Origin: Catonia carolina
Taxonomy: Eukaryota > Arthropoda > Insecta > Hemiptera > Achilidae
DNA: 64,000 nucleotides
Reading direction: 5' to 3'
Assembly: GCA_035578175.1 (NCBI GenBank)
Contig: JAQMRL010000001.1
Coordinates: 52,661,553-52,725,552, forward strand
Made by a program: the position numbers and the translations under genes. The notes under the pieces are model-generated. The model saw only the letters and a list, made by a program, of their open reading frames with translations, did not search any database and had not been told where the DNA came from. The stretch's first letter is position 1, and the number at the start of each line of letters is the position of its first letter. This document shows, in pieces, positions 34,654 to 46,607 of the stretch.

Positions 34654-35645
34654 ATAACTAACTTTTACAATAAATTGTATATTAAGATGTTACGTCTTGT
34701 TAATATTTTTTTAAACATGTTTATCATTTCCTTTCTTGGTTTCATTTTATTGATTTTGTTAAAATTTAAAAAAAAACAATATACCCTACTTACTATTCTC
34801 GCTAAAGGCTAAGTTATAGTTTATTGTTTAATTGATCTAATATTTTTTAAATATTCTTCTTGTATTCACTGCAGCTCAATGGCACGAAACCAATGAAATG
34901 TAGTACAACGATCTAAACCAGCTTTTCATAAGAAAAGAAGTTCAACATCGTACAGAAAAACATTTAAAAAATTAGATGAGCATCAAAATCCTTTTTCAAT
35001 CAACCTCCCAACAACAAGATATGTACAGACTGAAGCATTTGTAAACATTAGACTTACCTTTACAGATTTTGTTAATCATTTAACTCAATTTTTCAATTTC
35101 TACTATCAACCATCGTCATCACATCGTCGGAATCATTATCATCTCCATCATTTTTTGAAACACATTACTGAGTGAGTTTATCATTTTCATTCTAGGATCG
35201 TTATTATTCGGACTTTTATTGTCTGCTTAAATTTTATATTTAATTTTTAAAAAGTAATTGCAAAAGAATTACAATTAGATAAAACAACGTTCAATATTTG
35301 AATTATCCACTGGGATACATTTGAATGAGTTTTTAATATTTGTTTTCATGCCATTTTATTTTTTTTAACGATTTTTGTTGGACTTTCTGATAGTTGTACT
35401 GTAACCTATAGATTCAGAATAAAAAATCAAGGTACGAAAAAATTATATTTTGTTAATCGACTTTCAAGCACTACTTTCTTAAGTAAGATAATTAGAATGT
35501 TTCATCACTTCAACAAACAAACCTTGAAAAACATTAACAACAGATTTATCCTAAAATAGTCACAACGTGCCATTTGTTTATGGAATCTTTATAACAATAA
35601 AAAAGTTTAATTTACACTTGTTGCTTAACGTAACTAGCTTCTACG
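34654..35645. other. AT-rich non-coding stretch, no gene seen
   Basis: A pyrimidine-rich CATC repeat-like area lies at about 35100-35160. No coding block or shared repeat was noticed. Confidence 0.5.
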
Positions 35646-35765
35646 CCGGGATACCGGGTTCGACTCCCGATCAGGTCTGGCAATTTTTCATCACTCATCA
35701 TCTATCATTCTCACCGTCTGCAGTAACTGCAAAACAGTCAGACGTAAAACAAATAAACAAAATAT
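35646..35765 (+). repeat. SINE S3 fragment, 5'-truncated
   Basis: Starts inside the tRNA-like head with the B-box-like GGGTTCGACTCCCGATCAGG and continues TCTGGCAATTTTTCATCAC. It ends with CTGCAGTAACTGCAAAACAG TCAGACGTAAAAC, close to the S2 tail CAGTCGGACGTTAAAC. The A-box half is not visible. Related copy at 41826-41950. No clear TSD. Confidence 0.6.
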
Positions 35766-36369
35766 AAGAACCAAATAACATAGGTGTATCAATATTAGTT
35801 GAAAAAGTTGTCATTCACTTAAACTTATTTCTTTATAATTTGTGTCTTGTAATTTTTTCATAACTGAAAAACCAAAGCAGAATAATAGTTATTTACAAAC
35901 GGATGTCACATCGATAACAGAGATATCCTAAACAATCTAGGACTGTATAGTCCTGTGGGTCCCAGACTGAGTGGATAGGTATCTAATACTTAATTCAATA
36001 TGTAACATTAATATAAAAATATAAACAAATCTCATCAAATGGCCATTCAAAATTTTCCAAATTTTCGACGACTTCGCCGGCTATGGTGTAGGGATCTTCT
36101 TCGATAACATTCTGTTACCGTTCTTCCATTATCTTCAACATCACATCTTAAGTTCGTCACCGTTGGGTTTTCATTTTCATCAAGATCATCTCCATCATAG
36201 CATTATTACGTCATCCTGGAGGATACACTGCTGGGTGTGACCCCTCCTTCCACGCCTAATAATGACTCTCATCAAATCTAGTGATTGTGCTTTAATGTAT
36301 AGTATAGTGTTCTAGATTTTAAAATTAAAGACAAAAAAAAATCTCATCTCATATAGATATCAGGAGACA
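35766..36369. other. Non-coding stretch upstream of a LINE fragment
   Basis: Mixed composition; 36100-36250 is pyrimidine-rich (CATCAAGATCATCTCCATCA). A relationship to the S3 body is possible but was not established. Confidence 0.35.
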
Positions 36370-36610
36370 TCTGCCCAACCAAATTAAACAACACTGGAAC
36401 CAAATCTGGTCTCGACATCCTCCGACAAAACTTCACCACATCAGAAAACACATTTTTGAAAACCCTCAGCCTCACTTGGAGCTTCGAAGGCATCAAGCAC
36501 TACTAACACGATTACGCATTGGACACTACACTTACACACAAACACTTACTGAAGAAAGAAGAACCACAACATGGTACACATTGCAACACGCCTCTTACCA
36601 TCAAAATATC
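36370..36610 (+). pseudogene. LINE ORF2 C-terminus after the RNase H domain
   Basis: A frame reading IRKHIFENPQPHLELRRHQA then LLTRLRIGHYTYT shifts by one base to LTHKHLLKKEEPQHGTHCNT followed by PLTIK. This is the zinc-knuckle-like end of non-LTR elements carrying an RNase H domain (pattern LTRLRIGHT.LTH.HLL..E.P..C.HC..PLTI.HIL). The homology stops at a perfect palindrome starting at 36611, just before the expected HIL..C residues. One frameshift and the missing first Cys make it non-functional. Clade is uncertain (I, R1 or Jockey-related). Confidence 0.6.
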
Positions 36611-36645
36611 AAGATATCAGGACCCTATGTGGGTCCTGATATCTT
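36611..36645. repeat. Perfect 15-bp palindromic hairpin
   Basis: AAGATATCAGGACCC, five-base loop TATGT, then GGGTCCTGATATCTT: an exact 15-bp inverted repeat. It abuts the LINE fragment. No T-run follows, so a terminator role is not suggested. Confidence 0.9.
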
Positions 36646-39339
36646 CGCATACATCCTGCTGGACTGAAAGAACCCCAGTATAGCACAGAAAGAAGGAGCA
36701 CAGTAAAACATCAGAAGCAAAAGTTTAAGAAATAAGACCTGTCGATACTTCAAAGATATTATTTCATTTAAATTTGCAAGATATAATACAAGCAATTCAA
36801 AACTGTTCACGATGCATGCTCTCTCACCGTTGTTCAATTATTATTAATAAAAAAATAAAAAATGCAGAATTTCCATAGTAACGCGTATGAATTTTAATTG
36901 CTAATTTTTATATCTCTATTAAAAATTAATTCAATGATTGTTCAATCACTATGACTGAAAAATATTTTTGAACAATTTTTAAAAAACCGGAAACAAAATG
37001 GACACTCCTTTTGCATACCTAGGCTTAACAATAATCTTAACGACCATTAAAAAATTGCATTTTTGACCTTAACAAATGTCACCTACAGCAAGACACTGTT
37101 TACTGTTTTTTTGATTACATTATCATTTCATTCATAAAATTCTTGACGTACTGCTACTCTTCCTGCAGGTGGTGTCTATTAATGAGGCACGTATACTAAC
37201 GTAGAGTATCTTAACAGCTAATGAGGCAAGGGTAACAACATTCCGACGCAGACAACAAATGCGCAACGCCCAGGATCAGCATTAGCATTCTACAGCTAAA
37301 TTATAAATATATGTTACTCACAGCTAAATCATTCACAAAATAGTTTTGTACGTATTCTCCGGTTAAATTTTCGGCTTTCAACTGTATTAGGTGCAAATAC
37401 TCTCTGGCAAATTGCCACTAAATATGTAAAAATATTTCAATATCATTATGATAAATTTACTGTTGGTTTCTTCAAATATAATCTATCATATCAAAGTAGT
37501 TTAACAATTTCCTGTTTAATTTACAATTTATCAAACAATCCTTGTAAAACGTGCATTGTAAAGTAGTCATGACAGAAATAACTAAGAACATGTTACATAT
37601 CGTAATCTTGGAATAAATAAATGATTTAAAATATGAAAATTACTTTTGTATTTAACACTAGCAATTATCCGCTTAAAGCGATAAAACTTCTCGCACAAAT
37701 TTAACATTAAAATCAAATCACGACTCTACAAATAAACTCAATAAGTAATGGAATCAACGATTTTGTTTGACATCAGTATGAATCAACAGTGGAATATGCG
37801 TTATATGGTGACGTAGAAAGTTAAAAAAACTACTTTTAAAAATAAGTACGTCCCCTTTGATTTTTGGGAGGTTTTTCATAACTTTATACACAGAAATTGG
37901 ATGTAATTTGTTTTTATAAATGTCTTGTAAATAATTTTTAAAATTATGAAAAAGCAAAGAGAAATAGATGATGTCTTACTGATAGATAAAAAATTACTTA
38001 ATTTTATCAATCACAATTATTTTTAATACAACAAAAACTGCGATCTATTCTTACACAGAATAATAAGCAGATGGGTTAGCATTTTACATGACATAACCGA
38101 AGAAAACCTCTAAGTGGAGGAACTTCGAAAATTTACTTAATGAGCTGTATTGTCATTTTAAAATAAGGCAAGATGTGAGATGGAATATTTTGGAAACACA
38201 ATGGTCAGATACACAGATTATTATGCAAGTCAAAAATAATGGGTAACATTTAAGGGACTGGTCCGGAGTAAATATGAGTCTGCTTTTTTAGACTGGCTAT
38301 CAATAAGGTAAGATTTGCTGTGACGGTTACCAACGTTCTGAAAGGACAAGTACATGAAGAGTAATGAAACTACCAGACACTATTTATAATACACGGCTTA
38401 CTATTTGAATTTGTTAATAGTGAACCACAGCCACATATGAAAAACTCAACTGGGGGTCCCCGTTCAAAATCACTTCTATTCCACCAAAATTAAGGAAAAG
38501 CATCGATCAAATTCTGGGTGGTCGTCAATAGCCCACAGTTCCCGAAAACGAATAAATACAAAACAGATACGAAAGCGCTATTAACAAACATAATGTACTA
38601 TAAATTTACAACTACACAATTATCAAACATAATCAGTTTTTGTAATTTCACGTCAATTATTTTTAATTAAAGTTAATATCAGGTAATTTTCTTTGACCGA
38701 TTCCACTCAAAAATGTAAACAGAAAATAATAATGTTATTCCGGTGTAAGTTTGTTAATTTATAATTATTGCCGTTGCTATAAGCACAAGTAGTAATGGTC
38801 GTGATAAAACCAGTTTTGAGGTATAATAAATAATTTTTAAGGGAAGTTCGTATAAAAGCTGTTCATCAATCTTATTCTATTATTAAACATAGTACAAGAA
38901 ACAGTGTTTACAACACGAGTATTTCATACATGTGTTTTACAGTACTGAAGTCTATAGTTTTACAAATGGTTACTGAACGACCAAGTTAACGTTGAATTTT
39001 GGAAAAATAACTAATTTGGAAAACGTTTTAACACAAAGTTCAATTTTTAATACGATGAATATTTTTATCTAAAAAGGAAGTAGGCCTAATGCACAAAATA
39101 TTACGTGAGCTAAATTTTTCAAGAAAAATTTTAACCGTTTTAAACTACTATTCAAACGTTCTGGAACTACGAAATTAATCAAATCAGGTAATTATTCAGA
39201 AGTAAAATTTTTATATTTTTTTCAATATTTTTTGTGGTTTTCGAACAAGACGTATTTGATTCATTTTACAAATTAATCAATATTTTCTGACACCTTTGTA
39301 TTTTTTGACATGTTTAACACAAATTAAATAACATAGCCT
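36646..39339. other. AT-rich non-coding stretch, no gene seen
   Basis: Short antisense frames at 36625-36837 and 37754-37957 have no recognisable domain. The patch 38160-38560 is slightly less AT-rich but gives only short frames. No shared repeat noticed. Confidence 0.5.
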
Positions 39340-39348
39340 AATGTAATA

Positions 39349-39743
39349 GGTTGCCCAAAACCGGCCGGTGGAGTGTTAAATTAATTGCACGCGATCTGTT
39401 GGTTCCAGGGCTACAAAAAAGTAGTTCTGTTTCTTATCAAATAGTCAGTCAATAATATGACTGAACTATTTAAGAACAGAAGAGGTAGGGGTGTAAAAGA
39501 CACTAGTCAGAGTTATCTCCTCTGAAAGTAATGAATTTCACAATACAGCCAACCCTATGGTGAATGAAGTGAAGGTGTCATTTGCAAGGTAGAAAGTGGA
39601 TACTTTTCGGAGAGCCTGGCATGCTGATAAACATACTCTTTCAACTCAGAGAGGAATGTAATAGTAAACTACCTCACTCCTCGTTTTTACTTAGTAAAAC
39701 CTCTAGAGGTTCAAACCAACCTTCGGCTGTTTATCTAAACAAC
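39349..39743 (+). repeat. Interspersed repeat R-A, copy 3, with 9-bp TSD
   Basis: About 395 bp with all R-A landmarks: GCCCAAAACCGGCCGGTGGA, GTAAAAGACACTAGTCAGAG, AGCCTGGCATGCTGATAAAC, TAGAGGTTCAAACC and a final CTAAACAAC. AATGTAATA occurs directly before (39340-39348) and after (39744-39752). A plus frame at 39582-39788 overlaps it but is not kept in other copies. Confidence 0.8.
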
Positions 39744-39835
39744 AATGTAATATGCCTAAATAATTTTACTATTAGGATGAAAACCTAACAATTCGATTTA
39801 TCCGAAAAGGGTCGGTCCCATCAGGTTTTAGAATA

Positions 39836-40007
39836 TTTTGTTTTTGTTTAACGTCCGACTGTTCTGCAATTACTGATAATGCAGAAGGTGAAGGATAAAA
39901 TTACATTTAGTAACGTATGAAAATATGCCGTGCCTAAATGGGATTCGAACCCAAGACCGCATGATGAGAGGCGAGCATGTTACCAACTATGCCAATGCGG
40001 CCGGCAA
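39836..40007 (-). repeat. SINE S2, antisense full-length copy
   Basis: Minus strand starts GCCGGCCGCATTGGCATAGT (A-box-like TGGCATAGTTGGTAACATG), has B-box-like GGGTTCGAATCCCA, then the body CATATTTTCATACGTTACTA and the tail GTCGGACGTTAAACAAAAAC. The 11-bp TSD GTTTTAGAATA lies at 39825-39835 and 40008-40018. This is the best-preserved S2 copy in the window. Confidence 0.85.
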
Positions 40008-40119
40008 GTTTTAGAATAGTTCTCAAATCAACAATAAATGAATTTAAATGAAAAATTTTCACATACTTTTTAGAAATAAACTTTCCTATATTTACAAAAA
40101 AAAAAGATAAAAATTTACA

Positions 40120-40200
40120 TTATATTTTATTATATATTTGTTTTATTATTATAATATTATAATTTTATTATTATATTTATACTATATTATATTATATTTG
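40120..40200. repeat. Pure A/T low-complexity tract
   Basis: TTATATT-type repeats with almost no G or C, running up to the RTE-like fragment that starts at about 40226. Confidence 0.85.
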
Positions 40201-40225
40201 TCCGTTATTATGTGTTCTTGGTGTA

Positions 40226-40625
40226 GCTGTACGAGGTGGAGGTTCAGACGATGAACTAGAATCAGATAAAACGACTCGAGGGCTCCAAAATGAGGTTTTA
40301 TAGGCGACGGATATAGGAAGGAACATCAAGTACATCTTGCAAGGAAGTCATGGTGAAGTTAAAAATAAAACGATGAAAGTTCTGAATACTAGGAGACGTG
40401 GAAATCTGGAGTACTTTGGTCATGTGATAAAACGGGCAAAATATTTAATGCTTCAGAATATCATGCAGGAAAAACTAGAGGGTAAGAGTCCAGGCTAACG
40501 TCCAGGCCAACGTAGAACAACACAGTAGAGGAATTTTTCTGGACTGCTGTGGTGTCAAATCAAACCTTTTTTTCCGGTAGTCGACAAAATCTAAGTGGCC
40601 TTGATGGTAGCCAGTGTTTTCAGAG
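40226..40625 (+). pseudogene. RTE-like LINE, post-RT C-terminal domain
   Basis: A broken copy of the region downstream of the reverse transcriptase. In order: LYEVEVQTMN.NQIKRLEG then KMRFYRRRI (family LYGCE.WT...N...RLE.FEMW.YRR.L), next VLNTRRRGNLEYFGHVIKRA then KYLMLQNIMQEKLEGKSPG (family RR..LEYFGH..R..KY.LL..I..GKI.GKR..GRRR), next QRRTTQ and RNFSGLL, and finally VALMVASV (family A.MIAN.R). These lie in at least two frames with several stops. The antisense frame at 40475-40741 is a shadow of this region. Confidence 0.7.
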
Positions 40626-41825
40626 AGTACATAAAGAAGAGGAATAAACTTTTCAGGATCTTGTCGAATAGAACTGTAATTTGGTGAAATCATGTATAAA
40701 GTTATTTTGGTCGCGCTATACATAATGCGCACTTCTATCATGAATATACATCACGATCTATGCTAATTTATAACAAATCTCTACCCAATTTGATCAAGTC
40801 ATAGATATAATTAAAAAAAAACACACCAACACAAAATTTTGTAAAAGTTTAATTAATTTCTATTCACCTAGTAATTATTATATTTATTTAATAAAAGAAA
40901 ATATATTATTACTTAATTACACGTAAAATTGTTTTTTTCTACGACGGACACGTCAAAAAACTAACGTTTCATTAAATTACATATTATTTTCTACTTACCA
41001 CTTCAAATTTTAAGACTCAAAGACGACATGTGATGTACTGCAACTCCACCTAAAAAAAGAAACGATTATAAAATTAATTTCCAATTTTTTTTAGATGTAC
41101 AGAAAAGTTTATGTATTAATCTAGTCAAACAAGCTTAGTGTCTCAATCAATCGGTTATTTTAATAAAAGCGCATAAAATCTTAGTTTGAATAACGGTACG
41201 GTATTGATGACTACTGTCCTGGTCATCTCATTTGGTTGTGGCTGGTGGGAAAACAGCTAGCCAATAAGTTTGCATCGGTTCTCCACACCCCCAGCCAATC
41301 GTCTATAGTCACTTCCAACAATATTTTAGTATACTAACATAACTTTGTATAAAACAGCTGTTTTCCTGCGTCCTTACTTTGTCACATACTTCAAACAATA
41401 GATTTAAAAAACATTATTTAAAGGTTAAAATTTAATTAACAGCAGGCATTACATAGTTTTAGAGTTAAATAAAATGCACGATTAGCTTAAAACAATGTAA
41501 ATTCCGTTTAAATTATTCAGAAATCTACCTTCAAAAATAATTTTGTAAACTCTTTCTGGCTATGTTTGTACAGCAAATAACCCTAAACTAAGTAGTAATT
41601 TAATTTATTTTGTTAATTACGTTTGTTTTACTCAATATATGAAAAGGAACGAAAGCAGTCAGCAAAATCAACAGTATTTTTTGTGGATATTTCTAATTGA
41701 GTTATTTAAATTAGGCCTACCATTTATTCAGAAATCATAACTTCGGATCTACTCGACCTATTTTCTATGATTTTTTTTAATTACTCAAAATTAAGTTTCT
41801 TTCATGCAAGATATGCTTTAAACCC
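40626..41825. other. AT-rich non-coding stretch, no gene seen
   Basis: A less AT-rich patch (41215-41300, GTTGTGGCTGGTGGGAAAAC) gives no coherent frame. Nothing recognised. Confidence 0.5.
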
Positions 41826-41950
41826 GGCGTTCCGGGTTCGATTATAGGTAGGGTCTGATATTTTTTCATCACTCATCTTGATCTTTCACCCGTCTCAACA
41901 TCTGCATTAGTAGTAATTGCAAAAACGTCGGAAGTAAAACCAAAAAAATC
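41826..41950 (+). repeat. SINE S3 fragment, copy 2
   Basis: GTTCCGGGTTCGATTATAGG, then AGGGTCTGATATTTTTTCATC ACTCATCTTGATC, then CATCTGCATTAGTAGTAATT GC and CGTCGGAAGTAAAAC. It parallels 35646-35765 and shares its tail with S2. It is 5'-truncated before the A box and has no clear TSD. Confidence 0.6.
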
Positions 41951-44057
41951 TAAAACAATAAATAATAAAAATTAAATTAATAAATTTTATTTTTTGTAAA
42001 TCAACTGTAAAATTTACGACTTTTGATTTAAGATTACAGAATGAATGTTATCGAGGAATAATAGTGTATATTAAATAAAAACGGTAGTTTATACAAGAGA
42101 ATAATACAGGAATAGATTAGCTATAAAGTTTATATTCAACTGTAAGCAAGCTTTCACTCCGTACGGTGATCCATCAAATCGGTGTACTGTTATTTATGTA
42201 GTAGGTATATTAGGTACGTTGGGAAACTGTCAAACTGCCATGCTAAAAACTAGTTGCTACGAATGTCAGCAATCTCTATTTTCATCTTGTTAATTTTACA
42301 ATATCTCCATTAAATTTCACGTATTGTTCATTAAAAATTGAAAACCTCCGTAAGTTAGTTCCTGATTGTGATTAACTTTCTTCTATTAAAATTTAAATGG
42401 ATTTTTAAATCAACTACTGATATTAAAGATGTGCTCTATTGTAATTTAATAGTAATAAATCTTTCTGACAATATTATAAATTTACAATTTTGTATTAGAA
42501 TAATCATTTGAATACCTGGAACTGTACTACAGATGTTTTAACGATATGAATTATTGGTTAGAAACATCTGTCACCTAAATTAAAAGCTAATATACACCAT
42601 TATCTTTCAGTTGTGAGAATTCAAACCTGAACTCATTATTTGACCGATTTTTATACTAAATGGCAACTAAAAACCTTGTAAATTTACTCTAAATTTATAA
42701 TTTTTTAAATTAATTACTGCAACAACTTTTAATAATCAAAATAAGGTTACCTAGTAGTAAAGAAACAGTTCATCGAAATAGAGCTACAAACTCGGATTAT
42801 GTTGAAGAATAAACCTAATAAAATTAAAGTTTTAAGCAATTAAAGTAATTTCCCGTTTAACCGGATTCTATTCATCCGGACTTCCGGTGATAATTAATTT
42901 TTTCAAATTATTTTGTCATCATTACGAAATTGTAATTACATATTTTTAAAACAGTCAAGATACAACTTTAAATGAACTTCTGATCTTAAAACTCTTCCAT
43001 AATCACGAAAAAGCACGCATCCTTTTTTTACTAACAGAATTTTTCTACACCCTGTTCTTTGCTTAACAATAAATAATGAAGAATTAATTATTTATTAATT
43101 AGAATCAATTACATAAATGATTATTAAAATTATGATTATTAAAATAAATCAGATAAATTTCGTTCAGTGATGATTTTATAGAGTATTTTTTGTATTTCTG
43201 GTAAATTGTTTACTTTACCAATGCAATTTGTTATGTCTCTTTAACTTATACATAAAATCTACTACTTTAAACAATTGAAATTACGTTCAAATTACAGCAA
43301 TTACATTCCATAAGGGTTAAAATACAACGAGAAAGGATGTACTTTATCAGCTCATAAATTGAGAAACGCAATCTTTCGGAAACTATAATGTACCAACCTA
43401 TTGTTCAGTAATTCAGGCATAAAATCTTTTACAATATTACAATAATAATGATAACAATTACACAAACATCTCTGATTTAACTCGAGTAATTGGCGTCATT
43501 GTTCCACAGTTCGACTATTAAAATATAAAAGGAATGAGAAAAACGATGCCGGTAAATGTATTTCATTTTATGTCCAAGTCTACTTACAATAACAATACGA
43601 GTAATTCTCATACAGCAATAACAATATTATTACTCTAAATGAAGTGTAACAATTCTACAACGATACATTTAATGTAGCAACAATTACAAAATTACTGCAG
43701 TTATATTGCATTTAGAAAGAAATTACAAATAATCAGTCCCATTAATAACCTAACAATTGTAGAGCTATCGTGGGAAAATACGAACCTAAGTTAGATATTT
43801 TAATGTATGTAGAGTATTTTATGCTAAAATCATGGTTTTTTGTAACGAAAATATATAAACGTATTTACAGCACTCGAAGATATCGTTAAATATTTTAAAT
43901 ATATCTGACATTTTATGACACAATATGTTGTAAAATCTGTAAATAAAATAAAATATTTATGAAAGCGAAGCGAGGTGATATTTTTTATGTATACGTATTA
44001 AGGTACATTCATTACACTCGAGTTAATTTAAAAATCGTTGAACTTGATTAGTAGTTT
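41951..44057. other. AT-rich non-coding stretch, no gene seen
   Basis: Nothing recognised on either strand. Confidence 0.5.
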
Positions 44058-44418
44058 ATTTTAAAGCTACCATGCAATTACAAACACAAGAGACAGAGGC
44101 GTAAAAGAACACTGATCAGAATTATTCTGAACGTAATGGATTTCGCTATACTGCCAGACCAATTAATAAGTAAAGTAACGGTTTCAAATGCCAGGAAACA
44201 CTACCAATAGTCTACAGTAAAAAGGAGACCTTTTCGTTACTTTGATCTAACATAGGTTTTATTAACACAATTTGCGGGGACACCTAACAAACCGATATGA
44301 AGTCTTATTTTTTAAACCAAGAAATGAAGACACGGGAAACCACTTCACTTATCGGATTACTCATTAAAAACCTGTAGGTGTTCTCATCAACCTTCAGGGT
44401 AACGACCTAAACAACATT
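44058..44418 (+). repeat. Interspersed repeat R-A, copy 4, highly diverged
   Basis: Recognisable in order by AGAGACAGAGGCGTAAAAGA, ACACTGATCAGA, TTCGCTATACTGCCAGACCA, GGAAACCACTTCACTTATCG, CTGTAGGTGTTCTCATCAAC and CCTTCAGGGTAACGACCTAA. It has many more substitutions than the other copies, so it is probably the oldest one here. Confidence 0.6.
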
Positions 44419-44984
44419 TTACGTACTAGGCTATTGTTGAAATTGTAATATCTAAAAAAAAAAAATTTGAAATATGTACAAATTTTTCTTGTCATTCATA
44501 AATTATACCTTTTTCTTCTGAAAGATCAATTAAAATGAGTTTATTATTTTTAAATGGGTGATTAGTGTAAAATTCAGAGTTCGACTCAAATTATTTAACA
44601 GGGTATCCAATAATAAACAAACTCCAGAATATAATGGACCTCCTAGAAATAAGATAATTCATCTTTAATGGTAGCATATTATGTACAAGCAATCTATTAA
44701 ATTAGCTATTCAAGCGAGTAAACTTACCACTTCAATTTATATACGTACTACTCTCTTTATTAATAAGTTTATGAGGATTTTTGTCAATAATTACTTAGTC
44801 AGCTGTAACATAGTGAACAATAGGAATGGCTTGTCGAGTGTTTTACCTTATTTAAATTTATCATTGTACATAAAAGCGTTAAAAAGCAAGGGCTAATAAA
44901 TATGTTCACTGACTTGTTCAAATCAAACTCACATTAATCAGTAAACTAAATTCTAGAGACAGTTAAGGAAGATGATACTAACAA
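44419..44984. other. AT-rich non-coding stretch, no gene seen
   Basis: A 71-codon frame at 44681-44896 has no recognisable domain and biased low-complexity composition. Confidence 0.5.
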
Positions 44985-46290
44985 CCAAAACAGGCCAATT
45001 TCACTGTGTTCCCGAGTTTTACAGGCTGTAACTTCAAAACGGAAAGAGATATTTATAAACGGTTTTTACTAGTGGATTTTTCGTAAAATTCTACATGCAA
45101 ATGATGTGTCACATGACCACCTTCGTATTTAAAAGATAAAGTTGAATTCATGATGGCGGATCCAAGATGGCGGAAAAATATGTAAAAAGATGAATTTCAG
45201 TAAATTCTATTTGCATTCATAAGATTATATTGTGTTTTGAAGAATAACATCACTTGTTTGCGAAATGTTTTGCCGTATTCGGACTTTCAGGACATAAGTT
45301 ATCCGTAAACTGGACTGAAAAAAATTCGTAATTCTGAGGAAAAACTTGAAAACTACCATTTTACAACAAAATATACTTAAAAGTCTAATAAATAAAAAAA
45401 TAAAACAGAACAAGTGAAGAAGACCAAGACCAACATGACTGTCGATGCGACGTTATGTAAAGAGCTAGGTACTTGAGAATAGCGCGCGAGACTCTCTGCC
45501 GCTGATACTTCCAGTGAGACTGTTCCATCACACGTTGCAGTATTATATCATATAAGTAGTGGATTTAATAGTAAATTGAATAACCTACAACTTTTATTTC
45601 GGTTATTTTTTCAAAATATTAAGCCGTTTTGGTGTTATTTAAGTTTTAAACGAGTTCTAAAAGGAATTTTCGCAAAAATTTCAAATTTGATCGTACTTTT
45701 CTCCAAAGTTTTGCAATTTAGAAACTGTTTTTTGTGTTTAAAATGTTTGGCAGCTCTTTATCTTTAATTCGGTGTGTATAAAAAGCCTGTACGGTAATTA
45801 GAACGGAAGATATAATCAAATAAACGAATTAATGCAGGAACGCTTGGCGGCCATCTTTAATCGCCATTTTGGTCGATTTCGCCGGAGTTTTTTTTTGGGA
45901 ACATTGGATATTCTTGATCAGGAGGTTGAAACGAACACGTCGATGTATGACAAGTTGGGATGTGGGGGGGGGGTGCACGGTAATCCTAGTTGGCCCACGG
46001 ACTATTAGTTCTGGTAAAAATTTTGATTTTCACAATTTTTTTTTTAAAGAGATTTTTCATCGAAAAATCATCGAACAAATTGGTTTTCTCCCAAAACTTT
46101 CAATATTTTTAAAAACGGCACATTCAATCAATAGAACTGGACGATTAACATACTCCATAAAAATTTCAGCTTTGTACCTATTGTGGAAGCTGAGAAAAAG
46201 GTACATAAAGTTCTAAAAATGACGTTTTGAGATATTCGTGTTTAAAGTTTGAGAAACAAAAACACGAGTGTAAAAAAGACAGACCACAAC
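44985..46290. other. R-D, unclassified repeat-like block
   Basis: This block resembles known long non-coding arthropod repeats in style: GATGGCGGATCCAAGATGGC, GGCGGCCATCTTTAATCGCC, CGCGCGAGACTCTCTGCCGC, and the phrase TTTGTACCTATTGTGGAAGC followed by TGAGATATTCGTG. It includes a G10 run at 45964-45973. Only one copy is present here, so repeat status is inferred from style alone and the boundaries are rough. The 115-codon frame at 45869-46216 and shorter ones have no recognisable domain. Confidence 0.3.
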
Positions 46291-46607
46291 AAAAATAGTG
46301 CAGGTTATAAACTTTTAGATAATACTGCTAACCTATGAATAAATAAATGAGAGACGGCAATATGAAAAAATAGTATTATAAATCACAGTAAAATATTAAT
46401 CGAAAGCGGAAATTATATTGTAAAATTTTGTGACTGATGGCAAATCAGCTTAAACATAAAATCACAAAAAAATTAATAGACTATTTTTTAGTTGGCATAG
46501 CAACACGATTCTATCGCCATTTTAAAGTGCACATTTGAAACTATATTTTTAAAGAAAAACAAATAATTGATTTTTTTTTCATTCCAAACTCCCCTTAAAT
46601 AATAAAA

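Noticed and set aside
40475..40741. 88-codon antisense frame
   Set aside because: It is opposite the RTE-like LINE fragment, whose motifs are on the plus strand; the antisense protein has no recognisable feature.
45869..46216. 115-codon frame, one of the longest in the window
   Set aside because: No known domain, includes a homopolymer-encoded GGG run, and lies in the repeat-like R-D block.
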